Below are positions 20,156 through 29,087 of a DNA stretch of 44,239 nt, piece after piece. Position numbers and translations under genes: made by a program. This DNA comes from Deltaproteobacteria bacterium (lineage in GTDB: Bacteria > Desulfobacterota > Desulfobacteria > Desulfobacterales > UBA2156), in assembly GCA_019309485.1 (NCBI GenBank), contig JAFDGC010000032.1, positions 1-44,239 on the forward strand, given 5' to 3'. Each line of letters starts with the position of its first letter. The stretch's first letter is position 1. Under the pieces are notes generated by a model that saw only the letters and a program-made list of their open reading frames with translations, did not search any database and was not told where the DNA came from.

Positions 20156-21199
20156 ATGGAGCGGATGGCGTATTTCATCCGGCGGATCCTCCTGGTGGGG
20201 CCCACCTTCATCGGGATCACCGTCCTGTGCTTCGGCCTCATCCAGTTTGTTCCCGGGGGTCCCGTGGAGCAAGCCATCATGCTAATGAAGGGGATCGGCA
20301 CGGGAGAAGGCGCCCAAGGTGCCGGGTTCCAGGCCTCTGTTTCCGAAGAACAGCGAAAGGCGCTGGAGGCCCACTTCGGATTCGACCGGCCCTTTCATGA
20401 GCGCTACTGGAAATGGCTGGTGAAGGACCGCTTGGGGATGCGGATGGAATCCTACAAGTATCCCAACAAGACCACCTGGCAGCTCATCGCACAACGGTTT
20501 CGCGTCTCCCTTGTCTTCGGTATCACCGGTTTCATCCTTTCTTATCTGGTCTGTATCCCCTTGGGAATCCACAAGGCCCTGCGGCATCAAAAGGTCTTCG
20601 ACGTGGTCTCCAGTATCGTTGTTTTCACGGGATACGCCATCCCGCCCTTTGCCTTCGGGATGGTCTTGAAGATGCTTTTTTGCGGTACGGTGGAGGGATT
20701 CTGGGATTTCTTCCCGGTGACGGGGTTCCACTCGGAAGGCTTTGAACATTTCACCCTCTGGGGAAAGGCCGCGGACATCGCCCGGCACATGGCGCTTCCA
20801 GTGCTCTGCTATGTGATCGGAAACTTTGCGGTCCTCACCCTGTTGATGAAAAACTCCCTCCTGGAACAGATCGGTAAAGACTATATCCGGACCGTCCTGG
20901 CCAAGGGGGGGAGTTTTTCCCGGGCGGTGTGGGGGCACGCCTTCCGCAACGCCCTGATTCCCATCGCCACCGGCTTCGGTTCCATCCTCACGGTCATGTT
21001 CGCCGGATCGGTCATCATCGAGCAGGTCTTTGAAATTCCGGGGATGGGCCGGCTGAGCCTGGAGGCCATCGTGGGGCGGGACTATCCGGTATTCATGGGG
21101 ATCCTTTCACTGACCTCCATTTTCGGCCTGATCGGAAATATTCTTTCGGATTTTGCCTATGTCCTTATCGATCCGAGAATCCATTTCCGCAAGAACTGA
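20156..21199 (+). CDS. Peptide ABC transporter permease, YejB-like
   Basis: A 347-residue inner-membrane permease with an N-terminal helix (IRRILLVGPTFIGITVLCFG) followed by VQFVPGGPVEQ-type text seen here as QFVPGGPVEQAIM, characteristic of YejB (microcin C/oligopeptide) rather than generic OppB. The C-terminal EAA loop region is present (HAFRNALIPIATGFG), then VIIEQVFEIPGMGRL. ATG 20156 follows AAAAGGATAAGGG. It is the first gene of a four-gene plus-strand operon with a YejE-like permease and two ATPases. Confidence 0.88.
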   Translation: MERMAYFIRRILLVGPTFIGITVLCFGLIQFVPGGPVEQAIMLMKGIGTGEGAQGAGFQASVSEEQRKALEAHFGFDRPFHERYWKWLVKDRLGMRMESYKYPNKTTWQLIAQRFRVSLVFGITGFILSYLVCIPLGIHKALRHQKVFDVVSSIVVFTGYAIPPFAFGMVLKMLFCGTVEGFWDFFPVTGFHSEGFEHFTLWGKAADIARHMALPVLCYVIGNFAVLTLLMKNSLLEQIGKDYIRTVLAKGGSFSRAVWGHAFRNALIPIATGFGSILTVMFAGSVIIEQVFEIPGMGRLSLEAIVGRDYPVFMGILSLTSIFGLIGNILSDFAYVLIDPRIHFRKN

Positions 21200-21255
21200 C
21201 CACTGCCATGACGCAAACCGCGACGGCCCGGCCAGGGGCCTGTTGAGACCGGAAG

Positions 21256-22860
21256 ATGTTTTATCGCATTAAAAACCCCGTCACCCGCAAAAGGCTGGCC
21301 CGCTTCAAAGAAGTCCGGTACGCCTGGATTTCCTTCTTGATCCTTTGCGGCCTTTACCTGATCAGCCTGGGGGCGGAACTCATCTGCAACAACAAACCCC
21401 TGCTGGTCCGTTTCCAGGGGCGCAGCTATTTTCCGGTCTTTTTCTTCTATCCGGAAGAAACCTTTGTAAAGGGGGGAAGAAAGACGCGCCCCGATTACAA
21501 GGCCCTTGCCGGGATCCCGGAATTCAGAGACGATCCTTCCAATTTCATGGTCTTTGCGCCCATTCCCTACGGCCCCTATGAGAGTGTGGATCCCGCATCC
21601 ATACCGGTCTCCAAGGATGTCACCGCACGGCTTGTGCCCATGCCGGCCGTGGGATCCGTGAACGTGGACCGTACCTTTTCCATCGTTCGGTTCCGGGCGT
21701 TCGAATCCTTTGCCGGAGGACCGGAAGGCGCCGTTTTGGGAAAGGATCTCCGAAAGATTCAGCCCTTGACACCGGGCATCATCGAGGCGGTGAAAGCCCG
21801 CTTTGAAAACGAGCCGGCCCCTTTGGTATCGGAAAAGATCCAGGATGAAAGCGGCCGGACGGTCCAGGTCTTCCTTTCCCGCTTCGAACCGCGAAAGGCT
21901 CCGCCCAAAAGCGTCCGCCTGATCTTCAGGGAAATGTTGTCTTCTTCCGAGGAAAAACCGGTGAACATCCGCTTCGCGCAAAAAAACGGCACCCTGGATC
22001 CGGTTGAAGACGGATCCGCCTTGATGCCGGTTTTTTCCCCCGAAGACCGCACCCGGCTTCTCGAACAGGCCCAAAACCGGCTTCTCGGCCCCGTGGAACC
22101 CTTTTTTCTCGCCGCCCAGGGGCGTCGATTCCGGGTGGAAATCTTCAAAGAAGAGGTGCGCTTTCCCTACCCATCGGTGGAGGGGCACTGGATGGGAATC
22201 GATGCGGCGGGGAGGGATGTTTTGGCGCGCATCCTCTATGGATTGCGGACCTCCCTGACCTTCGGCCTCCTGCTGGTGGCGGGTTCCATGGCGCTGGGCA
22301 TCTTCGCCGGTGCCGTTCAGGGGTATTACGGCGGGGTGCTGGATATCACCGCCCAGCGGATCATCGAAATCTGGAGCGCGCTGCCCTTTTTATATATCAT
22401 GATTCTCATGGGATCCGTGTACGGGAGAAGCTTTTCCCTTTTGCTTTTCTGCTACGGTCTTTTCAACTGGATCGGCATCTCCTATTATGTACGGGGCGAA
22501 TTTTTGCGGCTCAGGCGCCAGGCCTTTGTGGAAGCGGCCCGGTGCATGGGCATATCCACCCCCAAGATCCTGTTCCGGCACATCCTTCCCAATGCCCTGG
22601 TTCCGGTCATCACTTTTTTCCCCTTTTCCCTGGTGGGGGCCATCGGCGCGCTGGCCGCCCTCGATTACCTGGGGTTCGGCCTCCCGCCGCCCACACCGAG
22701 CTGGGGGGAGCTGCTCTTTCAAGCCCAGCAGTATCGATGGGCCTGGTGGCTGATTCTGTATCCTTCCTGCGCGCTGTTTACGGTGATGCTGCTGGGGGTA
22801 TTCATCGGGGAAGGGGTGCGCAACGCATATGACCCCAAACGATACGCCCGCATGGAGTGA
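21256..22860 (+). CDS. Peptide ABC transporter permease, YejE-like with a large periplasmic insertion
   Basis: A 534-residue protein; YejE is normally about 340. The N-terminus matches YejE (WISFLILCGLYLISLGAELI, then NNKPLLVRF and YFPVFFFYPE), and so does the C-terminal permease domain (MGIDAAGRDVLARILYG, GYYGGVLDITAQRIIEIW, FRHILPNALVPVITF). Between them, residues about 112-310 form an extra, hydrophilic, presumably periplasmic domain (FAPIPYGPYES through EEVRFPYPSVEGHW). The insert has no motif that I recognise. It lies next to the first helix, so it would face the binding protein. Start ATG 21256 follows GACCGGAAG. Confidence 0.87.
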   Translation: MFYRIKNPVTRKRLARFKEVRYAWISFLILCGLYLISLGAELICNNKPLLVRFQGRSYFPVFFFYPEETFVKGGRKTRPDYKALAGIPEFRDDPSNFMVFAPIPYGPYESVDPASIPVSKDVTARLVPMPAVGSVNVDRTFSIVRFRAFESFAGGPEGAVLGKDLRKIQPLTPGIIEAVKARFENEPAPLVSEKIQDESGRTVQVFLSRFEPRKAPPKSVRLIFREMLSSSEEKPVNIRFAQKNGTLDPVEDGSALMPVFSPEDRTRLLEQAQNRLLGPVEPFFLAAQGRRFRVEIFKEEVRFPYPSVEGHWMGIDAAGRDVLARILYGLRTSLTFGLLLVAGSMALGIFAGAVQGYYGGVLDITAQRIIEIWSALPFLYIMILMGSVYGRSFSLLLFCYGLFNWIGISYYVRGEFLRLRRQAFVEAARCMGISTPKILFRHILPNALVPVITFFPFSLVGAIGALAALDYLGFGLPPPTPSWGELLFQAQQYRWAWWLILYPSCALFTVMLLGVFIGEGVRNAYDPKRYARME

Positions 22861-22862
22861 CC

Positions 22863-23831
22863 ATGAATCGCCTGCTCGAGGTGACAGACCTGACCGTATC
22901 CTTTACCACCGACGAAGGCACCTTCCGGGCCGTGGAGGGGGTTTCCTTCCATGTTTCCCCCGGCGAAATCGTGGGCCTGGTGGGGGAATCGGGGTGCGGC
23001 AAGTCGGTGACGGCGCTGAGCCTCCTCCGGCTCGTCCCGTCTCCCCCGGGGCGCATCGAATCCGGACGGATTTTATTCAAGGATGAGGACCTGTTACGGG
23101 TCGGGGTCAAGCGGATGCAGGAAATCCGCGGCAACGAGATCAGCATGATTTTCCAGGAACCCACGTCGGCCTTGTCTCCCTTGCATCGGATCGGGCATCA
23201 ACTCGTGGAGGCGGTGCAACTGCATCGCGCCGTTTCAAAAAAAACAGCCTGGGACATGGCCGAAGCCGCGTTGAAAAAAGTGAGTCTTCCGGATGTTTCC
23301 CAGAAGATGTTCGCCTATCCCCATGCGCTTTCCGGGGGGATGCAGCAGCGGGTCATGATAGCCATGGCCCTCCTTTTGAATCCGGACCTTGTCATCGCCG
23401 ACGAGCCCACCACGGCGCTGGATGTTACGGTCCAGGCCCAGATTTTCGAGCAACTGCTGCAAATGCGGGAAATCAGCACCGCCGTGCTTTTGATCACCCA
23501 TGACATGGGGATCATATGGGAAACATGTGACCGGGTGCTCGTCATGTACGCGGCCCGGGTGGTGGAAGAGGCGGGAAAAGACGCGCTTTTCAAGAATCCG
23601 GCCCATCCGTATACCCGCGCCCTGCTGGCGTCCATTCCCAGGCCGGTGCGGAACAAATCCCGGCTGCAGGTCATCTCCGGGCAGGTTCCGTCGCCGCTGC
23701 ATTTTCTTTCCGGTTGCCGATTCCGGGACCGGTGCGCCTTTGCCCATGACCGGTGTGCAAGGGAAGTCCCGGAATTGCGAAACCTCGGCGGCGGCCACCG
23801 GGCCGCCTGCTTTCTGGTGAAAGGGGTGTAA
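22863..23831 (+). CDS. Peptide ABC transporter ATPase, OppD/DppD-like
   Basis: A 322-residue cytoplasmic ATPase. Walker A GESGCGKSV, Q-loop FQEPTSAL, signature LSGGMQQR, Walker B LVIADEPTTALD, and H-loop ITHD are all intact. The C-terminal oligopeptide domain has the Cys pattern expected of the OppD family (CRFRDRCAFAHDRC). The ATG at 22863 comes two bases after the yejE-like stop. In enteric Yej both ATPase domains are fused in YejF; here they are two genes, as in Opp/Dpp systems. Confidence 0.93.
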   Translation: MNRLLEVTDLTVSFTTDEGTFRAVEGVSFHVSPGEIVGLVGESGCGKSVTALSLLRLVPSPPGRIESGRILFKDEDLLRVGVKRMQEIRGNEISMIFQEPTSALSPLHRIGHQLVEAVQLHRAVSKKTAWDMAEAALKKVSLPDVSQKMFAYPHALSGGMQQRVMIAMALLLNPDLVIADEPTTALDVTVQAQIFEQLLQMREISTAVLLITHDMGIIWETCDRVLVMYAARVVEEAGKDALFKNPAHPYTRALLASIPRPVRNKSRLQVISGQVPSPLHFLSGCRFRDRCAFAHDRCAREVPELRNLGGGHRAACFLVKGV

Positions 23832-24796
23832 TGGAACCTCGCCCGCGCCATATTTTAACCATCCGGGATTTAAAGACGTATTTTCCGGTGAAACGCGGCG
23901 TCATTGCCCGGACCGTGGGCTATGTGCGGGCCGTAGACGGCGTCTCCCTGTTCATGGAGAAAAAGGAGATCCTGGGCCTCGTGGGGGAATCCGGTTGCGG
24001 CAAGACCACCCTGGCCCGGACGGTCCTCATGCTGGAAAAACCCGTTTCCGGGCAAATCCTGTTTTCCGGAAAAGATCTGTCCGGTTTCCGCCGGCATGAA
24101 CTCGGCGACCTGCGGAAACGGTTGCAGATCATCTTCCAGGATCCGGTAGCGTCCCTGAATCCCCGCATGAATGTGCTGGATATCGTCACGGAAGGGCTGG
24201 TGCAGCATGGCATGGTGGAAGGCAACCGGGAATCCCATGCCGCCCGCCTCTTATCCGAGGTGGGGCTGGGCAGGGACGCCCTCTACCGATACCCCCATGA
24301 ATTTTCCGGCGGGCAGCGCCAGCGGATCAGCATCGCCCGGGCCATCTCCTTGAGGCCCGATTTGATCGTATGCGACGAACCCGTGAGCGCGTTGGACGTA
24401 TCGGTTCAGGCCCAGATCATCAATCTCCTCCTGGCCCTGCGGGAGCGGCACGGGCTATCCTATCTCTTCATATCCCATGATTTGAGCGTTGTGGGGTATA
24501 TTGCGGATCGGATCGCCGTGATGTACTTGGGCCGGATCGTGGAGACGGGGCCTTCAGGGGACGTGATGGAAACACCGAAACACCCGTATTCCCAGGCCCT
24601 CCTTTCGGCGGTACCGGCCCCGGGGGTGCATCGGAAAAAAAGAATCGTCCTGTCCGGGGAAACCCCTTCACCCATGACGCCGCCGCCGGGGTGCGTTTTT
24701 CACACACGGTGCCCGAAGGTCATGCCCGTCTGCCGGAGGGAAATTCCCAAAGAGACGGTGTCCGGCAGGCACCATGTATGGTGCCACCTCTATTAG
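23831..24796 (+). CDS. Peptide ABC transporter ATPase, OppF/DppF-like
   Basis: A 321-residue second ATPase. Walker A GESGCGKTTLA, Q-loop FQDPVASLNPRM, signature FSGGQRQRI, Walker B LIVCDEPVSALD and H-loop ISHD are complete. The C-terminal Cys motif (CVFHTRCP...CRRE) is family-typical. The ATG shares its A with the preceding TAA stop, so translation is coupled. This ends the operon; no substrate-binding protein gene is found in or beside it. Confidence 0.93.
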   Translation: MEPRPRHILTIRDLKTYFPVKRGVIARTVGYVRAVDGVSLFMEKKEILGLVGESGCGKTTLARTVLMLEKPVSGQILFSGKDLSGFRRHELGDLRKRLQIIFQDPVASLNPRMNVLDIVTEGLVQHGMVEGNRESHAARLLSEVGLGRDALYRYPHEFSGGQRQRISIARAISLRPDLIVCDEPVSALDVSVQAQIINLLLALRERHGLSYLFISHDLSVVGYIADRIAVMYLGRIVETGPSGDVMETPKHPYSQALLSAVPAPGVHRKKRIVLSGETPSPMTPPPGCVFHTRCPKVMPVCRREIPKETVSGRHHVWCHLY

Positions 24797-24815
24797 CGCC
24801 GTGTGGATTACGGCG
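24797..24815. other. Hairpin spanning two convergent stop codons
   Basis: CGCCGT (24797-24802) pairs with ACGGCG (24810-24815) across a 7-base loop, between the stop of the OppF-like gene and that of the minus-strand Lys/Pro-rich gene, only 11 bases apart. No T-tract follows on either strand, so it is at best a weak transcription block. Confidence 0.35.
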
Positions 24816-26088
24816 TCTCCGGAGGACTCTTTTCGGCTTTTTTTCCGGCGGCCCGGGGAGGCGTGCCGGTCGGCGCCGGTGGTTTTACCGGGGCTTTTGC
24901 TTTTAACTCCGATGCTTTCTTTTGGGCGGCTTCCATCCGGGTATTGACCATTGCGCGCTGATTCTTGTCGAGTTGCAGTGCCCCCGCCGCCTTGAGGTGG
25001 CCCATGGCGGTTTCCACCCCCTCGAGGGTCCCTTTCCCCAGGGCCACGTCGGCCTTGTAAAGGAGCAGCATCAAATCGAGATGCGTCAGGCGATTGTTCA
25101 CCTGGGCCCTTTGATTCTCGGCGACGGCATAAGACGCGGCGGTGGTCAGCGACCGGCGGATGCCTTCGAAATCGGGCATGCCGGAAACCTCTAAAAGACC
25201 GTCGGCCTTTTGGAGGTAGTAATCGAAGGCCAAGGTGAAGGCTTCTTCTTTCGTATATTGGCTCTTCAAGGGTTTGGAGGGCTGAACGCCGGGGAGGACC
25301 AGGATGCGCTTCTGGCCGATGGGCGCGAAGTTTCCTTTCCAGATTTCGATCCCGCCGTTGGAAGACGTTACGGCATACCGGTTTGCGTTGGAAGCGCTCA
25401 CGGCTATGAGAATCAGGACCAGCAGGGCAAACCCGGCGATGCAGAATTTCATGGCCCGTTCCATGGGATCCGCTTCCTTGGGCGGCGCCGGCGGTTGGTA
25501 ACCGGTGATTTCCGGTTCCGGTGATTTCTTTTCGGGTTCAGGCGCACCATGCGCCGGAGGAGCATCGGTTTTCACGGTTTCTTCTTTGCCTTTCGCAGCG
25601 ACAGGTTCGGTGACGGGTTCCGCTTCGACTACCGGTTTCGCGGGTTCGGCCGGCGTCGGCGGTTCGGGCGCTGGTGTAGGGGATACGGGCGGCGGCTTTG
25701 TCGCCGGGGCTTCTTCAACAGGGACCGAAGGGGCGCCCGCAAGGTCGAATTTCTTGAACAGCAATGCCCTAAGCTTCTTGCTTTCGGCTTCGCTTTTCCC
25801 GGTGAAAAACGGTGGTGCGGTGAACGCCCGGGGTTGTTTCGTTCCCTTGGGGACAAACGGTTTTTCGGGCTGCCAGGTGTCGAATTTTTTAAAGAGCAGC
25901 GTTTTCAGGGAAGGGGCTTGTTGTTTTTTGATCTTGGCGCTCCCTGCCTTTGGTTTTCCTGTCCCCTTGGCGGGACGGGTTTTGGCGGGGGCGCTTTTTG
26001 CCGTATCCTTGGCCTTTGGACTTGCGCTTTTCTTTTTCGTTGCGCTTTTTTTCTTGGTGGTGGATTTGACCAGACTGTTTTTCCCCAT
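24808..26088 (-). CDS. Lys/Pro-rich single-span membrane protein with duplicated LLFKKFD motif
   Basis: A 426-residue protein with no family I recognise. Order: a very basic Lys/Ala/Ser region at 1-60 (KKKSATKKKSASPKAK) resembling histone H1-type tails; two copies of LLFKKFD about 55 residues apart (SLKTLLFKKFDTWQ and KLRALLFKKFDLAG); a Pro/Glu/Ala-rich linker at 130-220; one transmembrane helix at about 228-250 (KFCIAGFALLVLILIAVSAS); and a helical C-terminal domain with TPR-like spacing, ending in another Pro/Lys tail. The basic N-terminus should be cytoplasmic. ATG 26088 follows AGAGGGG. An upstream in-frame extension to 26160 comes from repeat R1. Confidence 0.7.
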   Translation of the reverse strand: MGKNSLVKSTTKKKSATKKKSASPKAKDTAKSAPAKTRPAKGTGKPKAGSAKIKKQQAPSLKTLLFKKFDTWQPEKPFVPKGTKQPRAFTAPPFFTGKSEAESKKLRALLFKKFDLAGAPSVPVEEAPATKPPPVSPTPAPEPPTPAEPAKPVVEAEPVTEPVAAKGKEETVKTDAPPAHGAPEPEKKSPEPEITGYQPPAPPKEADPMERAMKFCIAGFALLVLILIAVSASNANRYAVTSSNGGIEIWKGNFAPIGQKRILVLPGVQPSKPLKSQYTKEEAFTLAFDYYLQKADGLLEVSGMPDFEGIRRSLTTAASYAVAENQRAQVNNRLTHLDLMLLLYKADVALGKGTLEGVETAMGHLKAAGALQLDKNQRAMVNTRMEAAQKKASELKAKAPVKPPAPTGTPPRAAGKKAEKSPPETP

Positions 26089-26130
26089 AAAAAACCCCTC
26101 TTTTCGGAATGGATGTGATTCGCCCTCGAA

Positions 26131-26230
26131 CCCCGCTGCCCTGGAAGGCGGGATTCCCACTTCGCTCCAACCCGCGAAGCACTGCCATCAGGCAGAACCT
26201 GCGGGGTTCGCGCCTGCTGTTCCGGTTCAA
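26131..26230 (+). repeat. Dispersed structured repeat, family R1, copy 3
   Basis: About 100 bases, matching copy 1 (5145-5242) over nearly the full length with scattered substitutions and short length changes. It lies just upstream of the Lys/Pro-rich membrane protein gene, in a 244-base gap that otherwise shows no gene. It contains the same CTGCC-ATCA-GGCAG hairpin inside CCCGC...GCGGG. Confidence 0.8.
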
Positions 26231-26332
26231 GCCTAAAAAACCGGATCTAAGTGTTATTTCTTATCAAAATCCTCATTGCCTGTAAAGATTTTTTTGGATA
26301 AACGCGTATTTCATGCGGAAACCAGGCGCTTT

Positions 26333-27145
26333 TTATCCGGCGTCCTCCGGGGCTTTGGGATTGAATGTGATCGGAAGCCGCAGGGAGAAGGTGGCGCCTT
26401 GCCCTTTTTCACTTGTCAAACGGAGGGTGCCGTTTAATGACTGGGCCATGATGAGGGCGCCGGCAAGGCCCAGTCCGTGCCCCTTGCGGGGCAGGTGCCC
26501 TGCGGTATCGGTGACCTGAACATACTGCCGGAAAACCAGTTCGTGGTGCTTGGGATCGATGCCCGCGCCGTCATCGGTCACCGCCACTACCAGGAAATAG
26601 CCGTCCGTGTCCACGCGGACATCGATCCGCTGTTTCCGGTGATAAAGGGCGTTTTTAAAAAGGTTACCCACGATTTGACGGAATCGGGTTTCGTCCTGGC
26701 ACATGCGGATCCGGTGAATGCGCGGAGACATCTCCAAATGGATGCCGTGTTTTTCCAGGACGTGTTGCAATTTATCGGGGCGGTCCATGAAGACGGCGGC
26801 GTCCGCATCGGGTGACAGGTGGGTCTCCAGGGCATCCAGGATCACCTGAAGGATGACCGGCGCCGGATCGAACCTGTCCGCACAGCAGATTCCGGCTTCC
26901 GACCGGCCCACTTCCAGGAGCCCGTTGAGCATTTCGCGCGCCTTCACCACGTTTCGCAGGGTCCGCTTCAAGGTGCGTTCCTGCTGGGCGGAAAGGGCTC
27001 CGAACTTGTCCTGCCGGTCCAACAGGGTGCGCACGCCCGTTTCCACGATGGCAATGGGGTTCTTCATCTCATGGATGAGAAATTGAATCTCGATCTCCCG
27101 GAAAAAATGCCTGGAAGCGCTTCTTTCCGTTTGGGTCTTCGTCAT
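26333..27145 (-). CDS. Sensorless histidine kinase
   Basis: A 270-residue soluble kinase consisting only of a HisKA dimerisation domain (H-box FLIHEMKNPIAIVETG at about residue 25) and an HATPase domain with N-box VGNLFKNAL, G1 TDDGAGID, and G2 KGHGLGLAG. There is no membrane helix or PAS/GAF domain, so the input must come from a partner. It starts 22 bases after the PAS-GAF kinase gene on the same strand and is likely cotranscribed with it. No response regulator is adjacent. Confidence 0.88.
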   Translation of the reverse strand: MTKTQTERSASRHFFREIEIQFLIHEMKNPIAIVETGVRTLLDRQDKFGALSAQQERTLKRTLRNVVKAREMLNGLLEVGRSEAGICCADRFDPAPVILQVILDALETHLSPDADAAVFMDRPDKLQHVLEKHGIHLEMSPRIHRIRMCQDETRFRQIVGNLFKNALYHRKQRIDVRVDTDGYFLVVAVTDDGAGIDPKHHELVFRQYVQVTDTAGHLPRKGHGLGLAGALIMAQSLNGTLRLTSEKGQGATFSLRLPITFNPKAPEDAG

Positions 27146-27167
27146 TTCAGGCGTTTCCTTTATCCAT

Positions 27168-29087
27168 TTATTTCACGGCGGTTTTTGGTTTTTTCTTTAT
27201 TTTCGGGGCCGGAGCGAACCCGACGGTGACCGCGGTTCCACCGGATTCGATGCAGTCTTGATCCTTTTCACAAAACCGGCACGCTGCCGCATCTCCCGGA
27301 CAGATGTCCGAATCCAGGGGAATGAAACGGCACCGTCGGGAGTGAACGGCGATCTCGAATCGATGCCGTTCAGAAAAAATCTTCATGCGCAAAAGGTCGA
27401 AGCCCTTTCCCCCGGCGTTGAAATCGTAAGGTTTTTTGGTGGCATACCGGTCGGAGACAACGAACACGGGCCCATTACTTTGGTTCTTGACGTGGATTTC
27501 GATGCGGCTGTTGTCGGGCGTGTTTTCCACGGCGTTGCGGATGAGGCCGTCCACGGTCTTTTGGAGCACTTCCCTGGGGATCCAAACGGGCGGGGTCTTT
27601 TCATAGTGTTCGCGGATGACGCACGTTCTATGGGAAAAAAAAGGGCGGGTGGCCTTGAGGCGGCCTTTCACAAAGGTGTCCAGCCGGATCCTTTCGGGGG
27701 AGGCTTCCTTGGGACCGAACAGGGCGTCGATGCGTCTTCTCAAACGGTCGATGAGGCGTTCGACGGTCCTTTCGTCCCCGGCATCCGGAACCGCGGCCGG
27801 GACCGGCGTCGGGTTTTCGGTTTCCACCAACGCTTCCAGTTCATCGGTGCAGGCGTCCAGAAGGGTGGAGAGCATCAAATGGGCCGTATATCCTTTTTCT
27901 TCAATGATATCATCTAGTTCGTATTGCATCTCAAGAAGTCGGTTTAAACTTCTCTGGGCCCGGTCCAGGATGCGTTTCAACCGGGAATCCCGGCTTTCGG
28001 CCTCTAGGTGTTTTTCCAGAAGGCTCAAGGAAGCGCTCAAAATGGAAATGGGGGTCTTGAGTTCGTGGGACAGGTGGTGGATGATGTTGTCTTTGGCGCT
28101 GTTGAGGCTCTTGACTTCTTCGTAGGAGCGCTTCAACTCTTCGTTGATGCGGGCGTTTTCGATGGGGAATGCCACGGTGCCGGCGATGGTGGAAAAAAGA
28201 TCCACGTCGTTTTGGGTGAAGGTTCCGTCTGTTTTGTTTACGGCGCACAGCACGCCGATCATCCGATCCTGGACCCAGATGGGGACATCCAGCAGGTTTC
28301 GGGTTTTGTACTGGGAGAGTTGGTCCACGATCCCGTAAAAGTCCGGATCTTTGGAGGTGTCGGCGCAAATCACCGGTTTGCCGGTCCGGTAAACCCGGCC
28401 GGCCACCCCCTTTTTTAAAGGGAATCGGACTTCTTTGATCCGGCGGATCGTTTCCGTGCTTTCATAGTCGGCCACACGGAAAAAAAACTCTTTTTTTGCA
28501 TCGTCGACCATGATGACGGAGGCACCGTCCACGTTGAGAATCTTGCGGACCTCCTGGACAACTACCGAAAGGCGCTCGTCAAGGGAACGGAACCGGACCA
28601 GGGCGGTGGCCATGTGAAACAGGGCCTGGTTCGTCCGGGCTGCCCGTTTTTCCGTGGTGATGTCCCGGGCGATGCCCCGGAATCCCACCTTTTCTCCTTT
28701 ATCGTTGAGGATAAGCTTGGAAGAGATTTCAAGGATCCGGGTTTGGCCGTCTTTACGGATGATTTCCCAGATGATGTTGGTGATCCCTTTGCCGGTGCGG
28801 TACACCCGATTGGTGCTCTCGAACGCCTTTTTGGCGTTTTCCGCATTCATGAACTTTCTGAAGTTTTGCCCCTGGATTTCGTCTTTGGTGTATCCGAAGA
28901 TGCGGCACAAGGCGTTGTTGAAAAAGGTAAAGTTCCCCTTAAGGTCGGTTTCATAGAAGGCGTCCGCCACGTCTTCGATGAAGACCCGGTAGCGGTCCTG
29001 GTGGGTCCTGGCGTCTTCAGGGCCGCGGGCGGGCGTCGTTGAAGACGCCGGTACACCCGTGCCTTTGCGCCGTCGCGGAGCGGTCAT
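27168..29087 (-). CDS. PAS-GAF histidine kinase with Cys-rich ATPase domain
   Basis: A 639-residue cytoplasmic kinase. PAS at about 35-145 (DAFYETDLKGNFTFFNNAL, GYTKDEIQGQNF), GAF at about 155-310 (FPLKKGVAGRVYRTGKPVI), H-box with His341 in HHLSHELKTPISIL, and N-box with Asn518 in GLIRNAVENTP. The ATPase domain then jumps from VVSDRYATKK directly to PYDFNAGGKGFDLLRM; the G1 box (DxGxG) and F-box expected between are absent. Near the end is C586-x9-C596-x6-C603-x2-C606-x5-C612, a possible metal or redox site. I recall related Desulfobacterota kinases with the same Cys motif and an intact G1 box. ATP binding here is therefore doubtful. Confidence 0.85.
   Translation of the reverse strand: MTAPRRRKGTGVPASSTTPARGPEDARTHQDRYRVFIEDVADAFYETDLKGNFTFFNNALCRIFGYTKDEIQGQNFRKFMNAENAKKAFESTNRVYRTGKGITNIIWEIIRKDGQTRILEISSKLILNDKGEKVGFRGIARDITTEKRAARTNQALFHMATALVRFRSLDERLSVVVQEVRKILNVDGASVIMVDDAKKEFFFRVADYESTETIRRIKEVRFPLKKGVAGRVYRTGKPVICADTSKDPDFYGIVDQLSQYKTRNLLDVPIWVQDRMIGVLCAVNKTDGTFTQNDVDLFSTIAGTVAFPIENARINEELKRSYEEVKSLNSAKDNIIHHLSHELKTPISILSASLSLLEKHLEAESRDSRLKRILDRAQRSLNRLLEMQYELDDIIEEKGYTAHLMLSTLLDACTDELEALVETENPTPVPAAVPDAGDERTVERLIDRLRRRIDALFGPKEASPERIRLDTFVKGRLKATRPFFSHRTCVIREHYEKTPPVWIPREVLQKTVDGLIRNAVENTPDNSRIEIHVKNQSNGPVFVVSDRYATKKPYDFNAGGKGFDLLRMKIFSERHRFEIAVHSRRCRFIPLDSDICPGDAAACRFCEKDQDCIESGGTAVTVGFAPAPKIKKKPKTAVK

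Noticed and set aside
25505-26236. 243-codon open frame opposite the Lys/Pro-rich membrane protein gene
   Set aside because: Its Ser/Gly/Phe-rich product mirrors the Lys/Pro-rich coding strand; the minus-strand gene has a ribosome site and a membrane helix.
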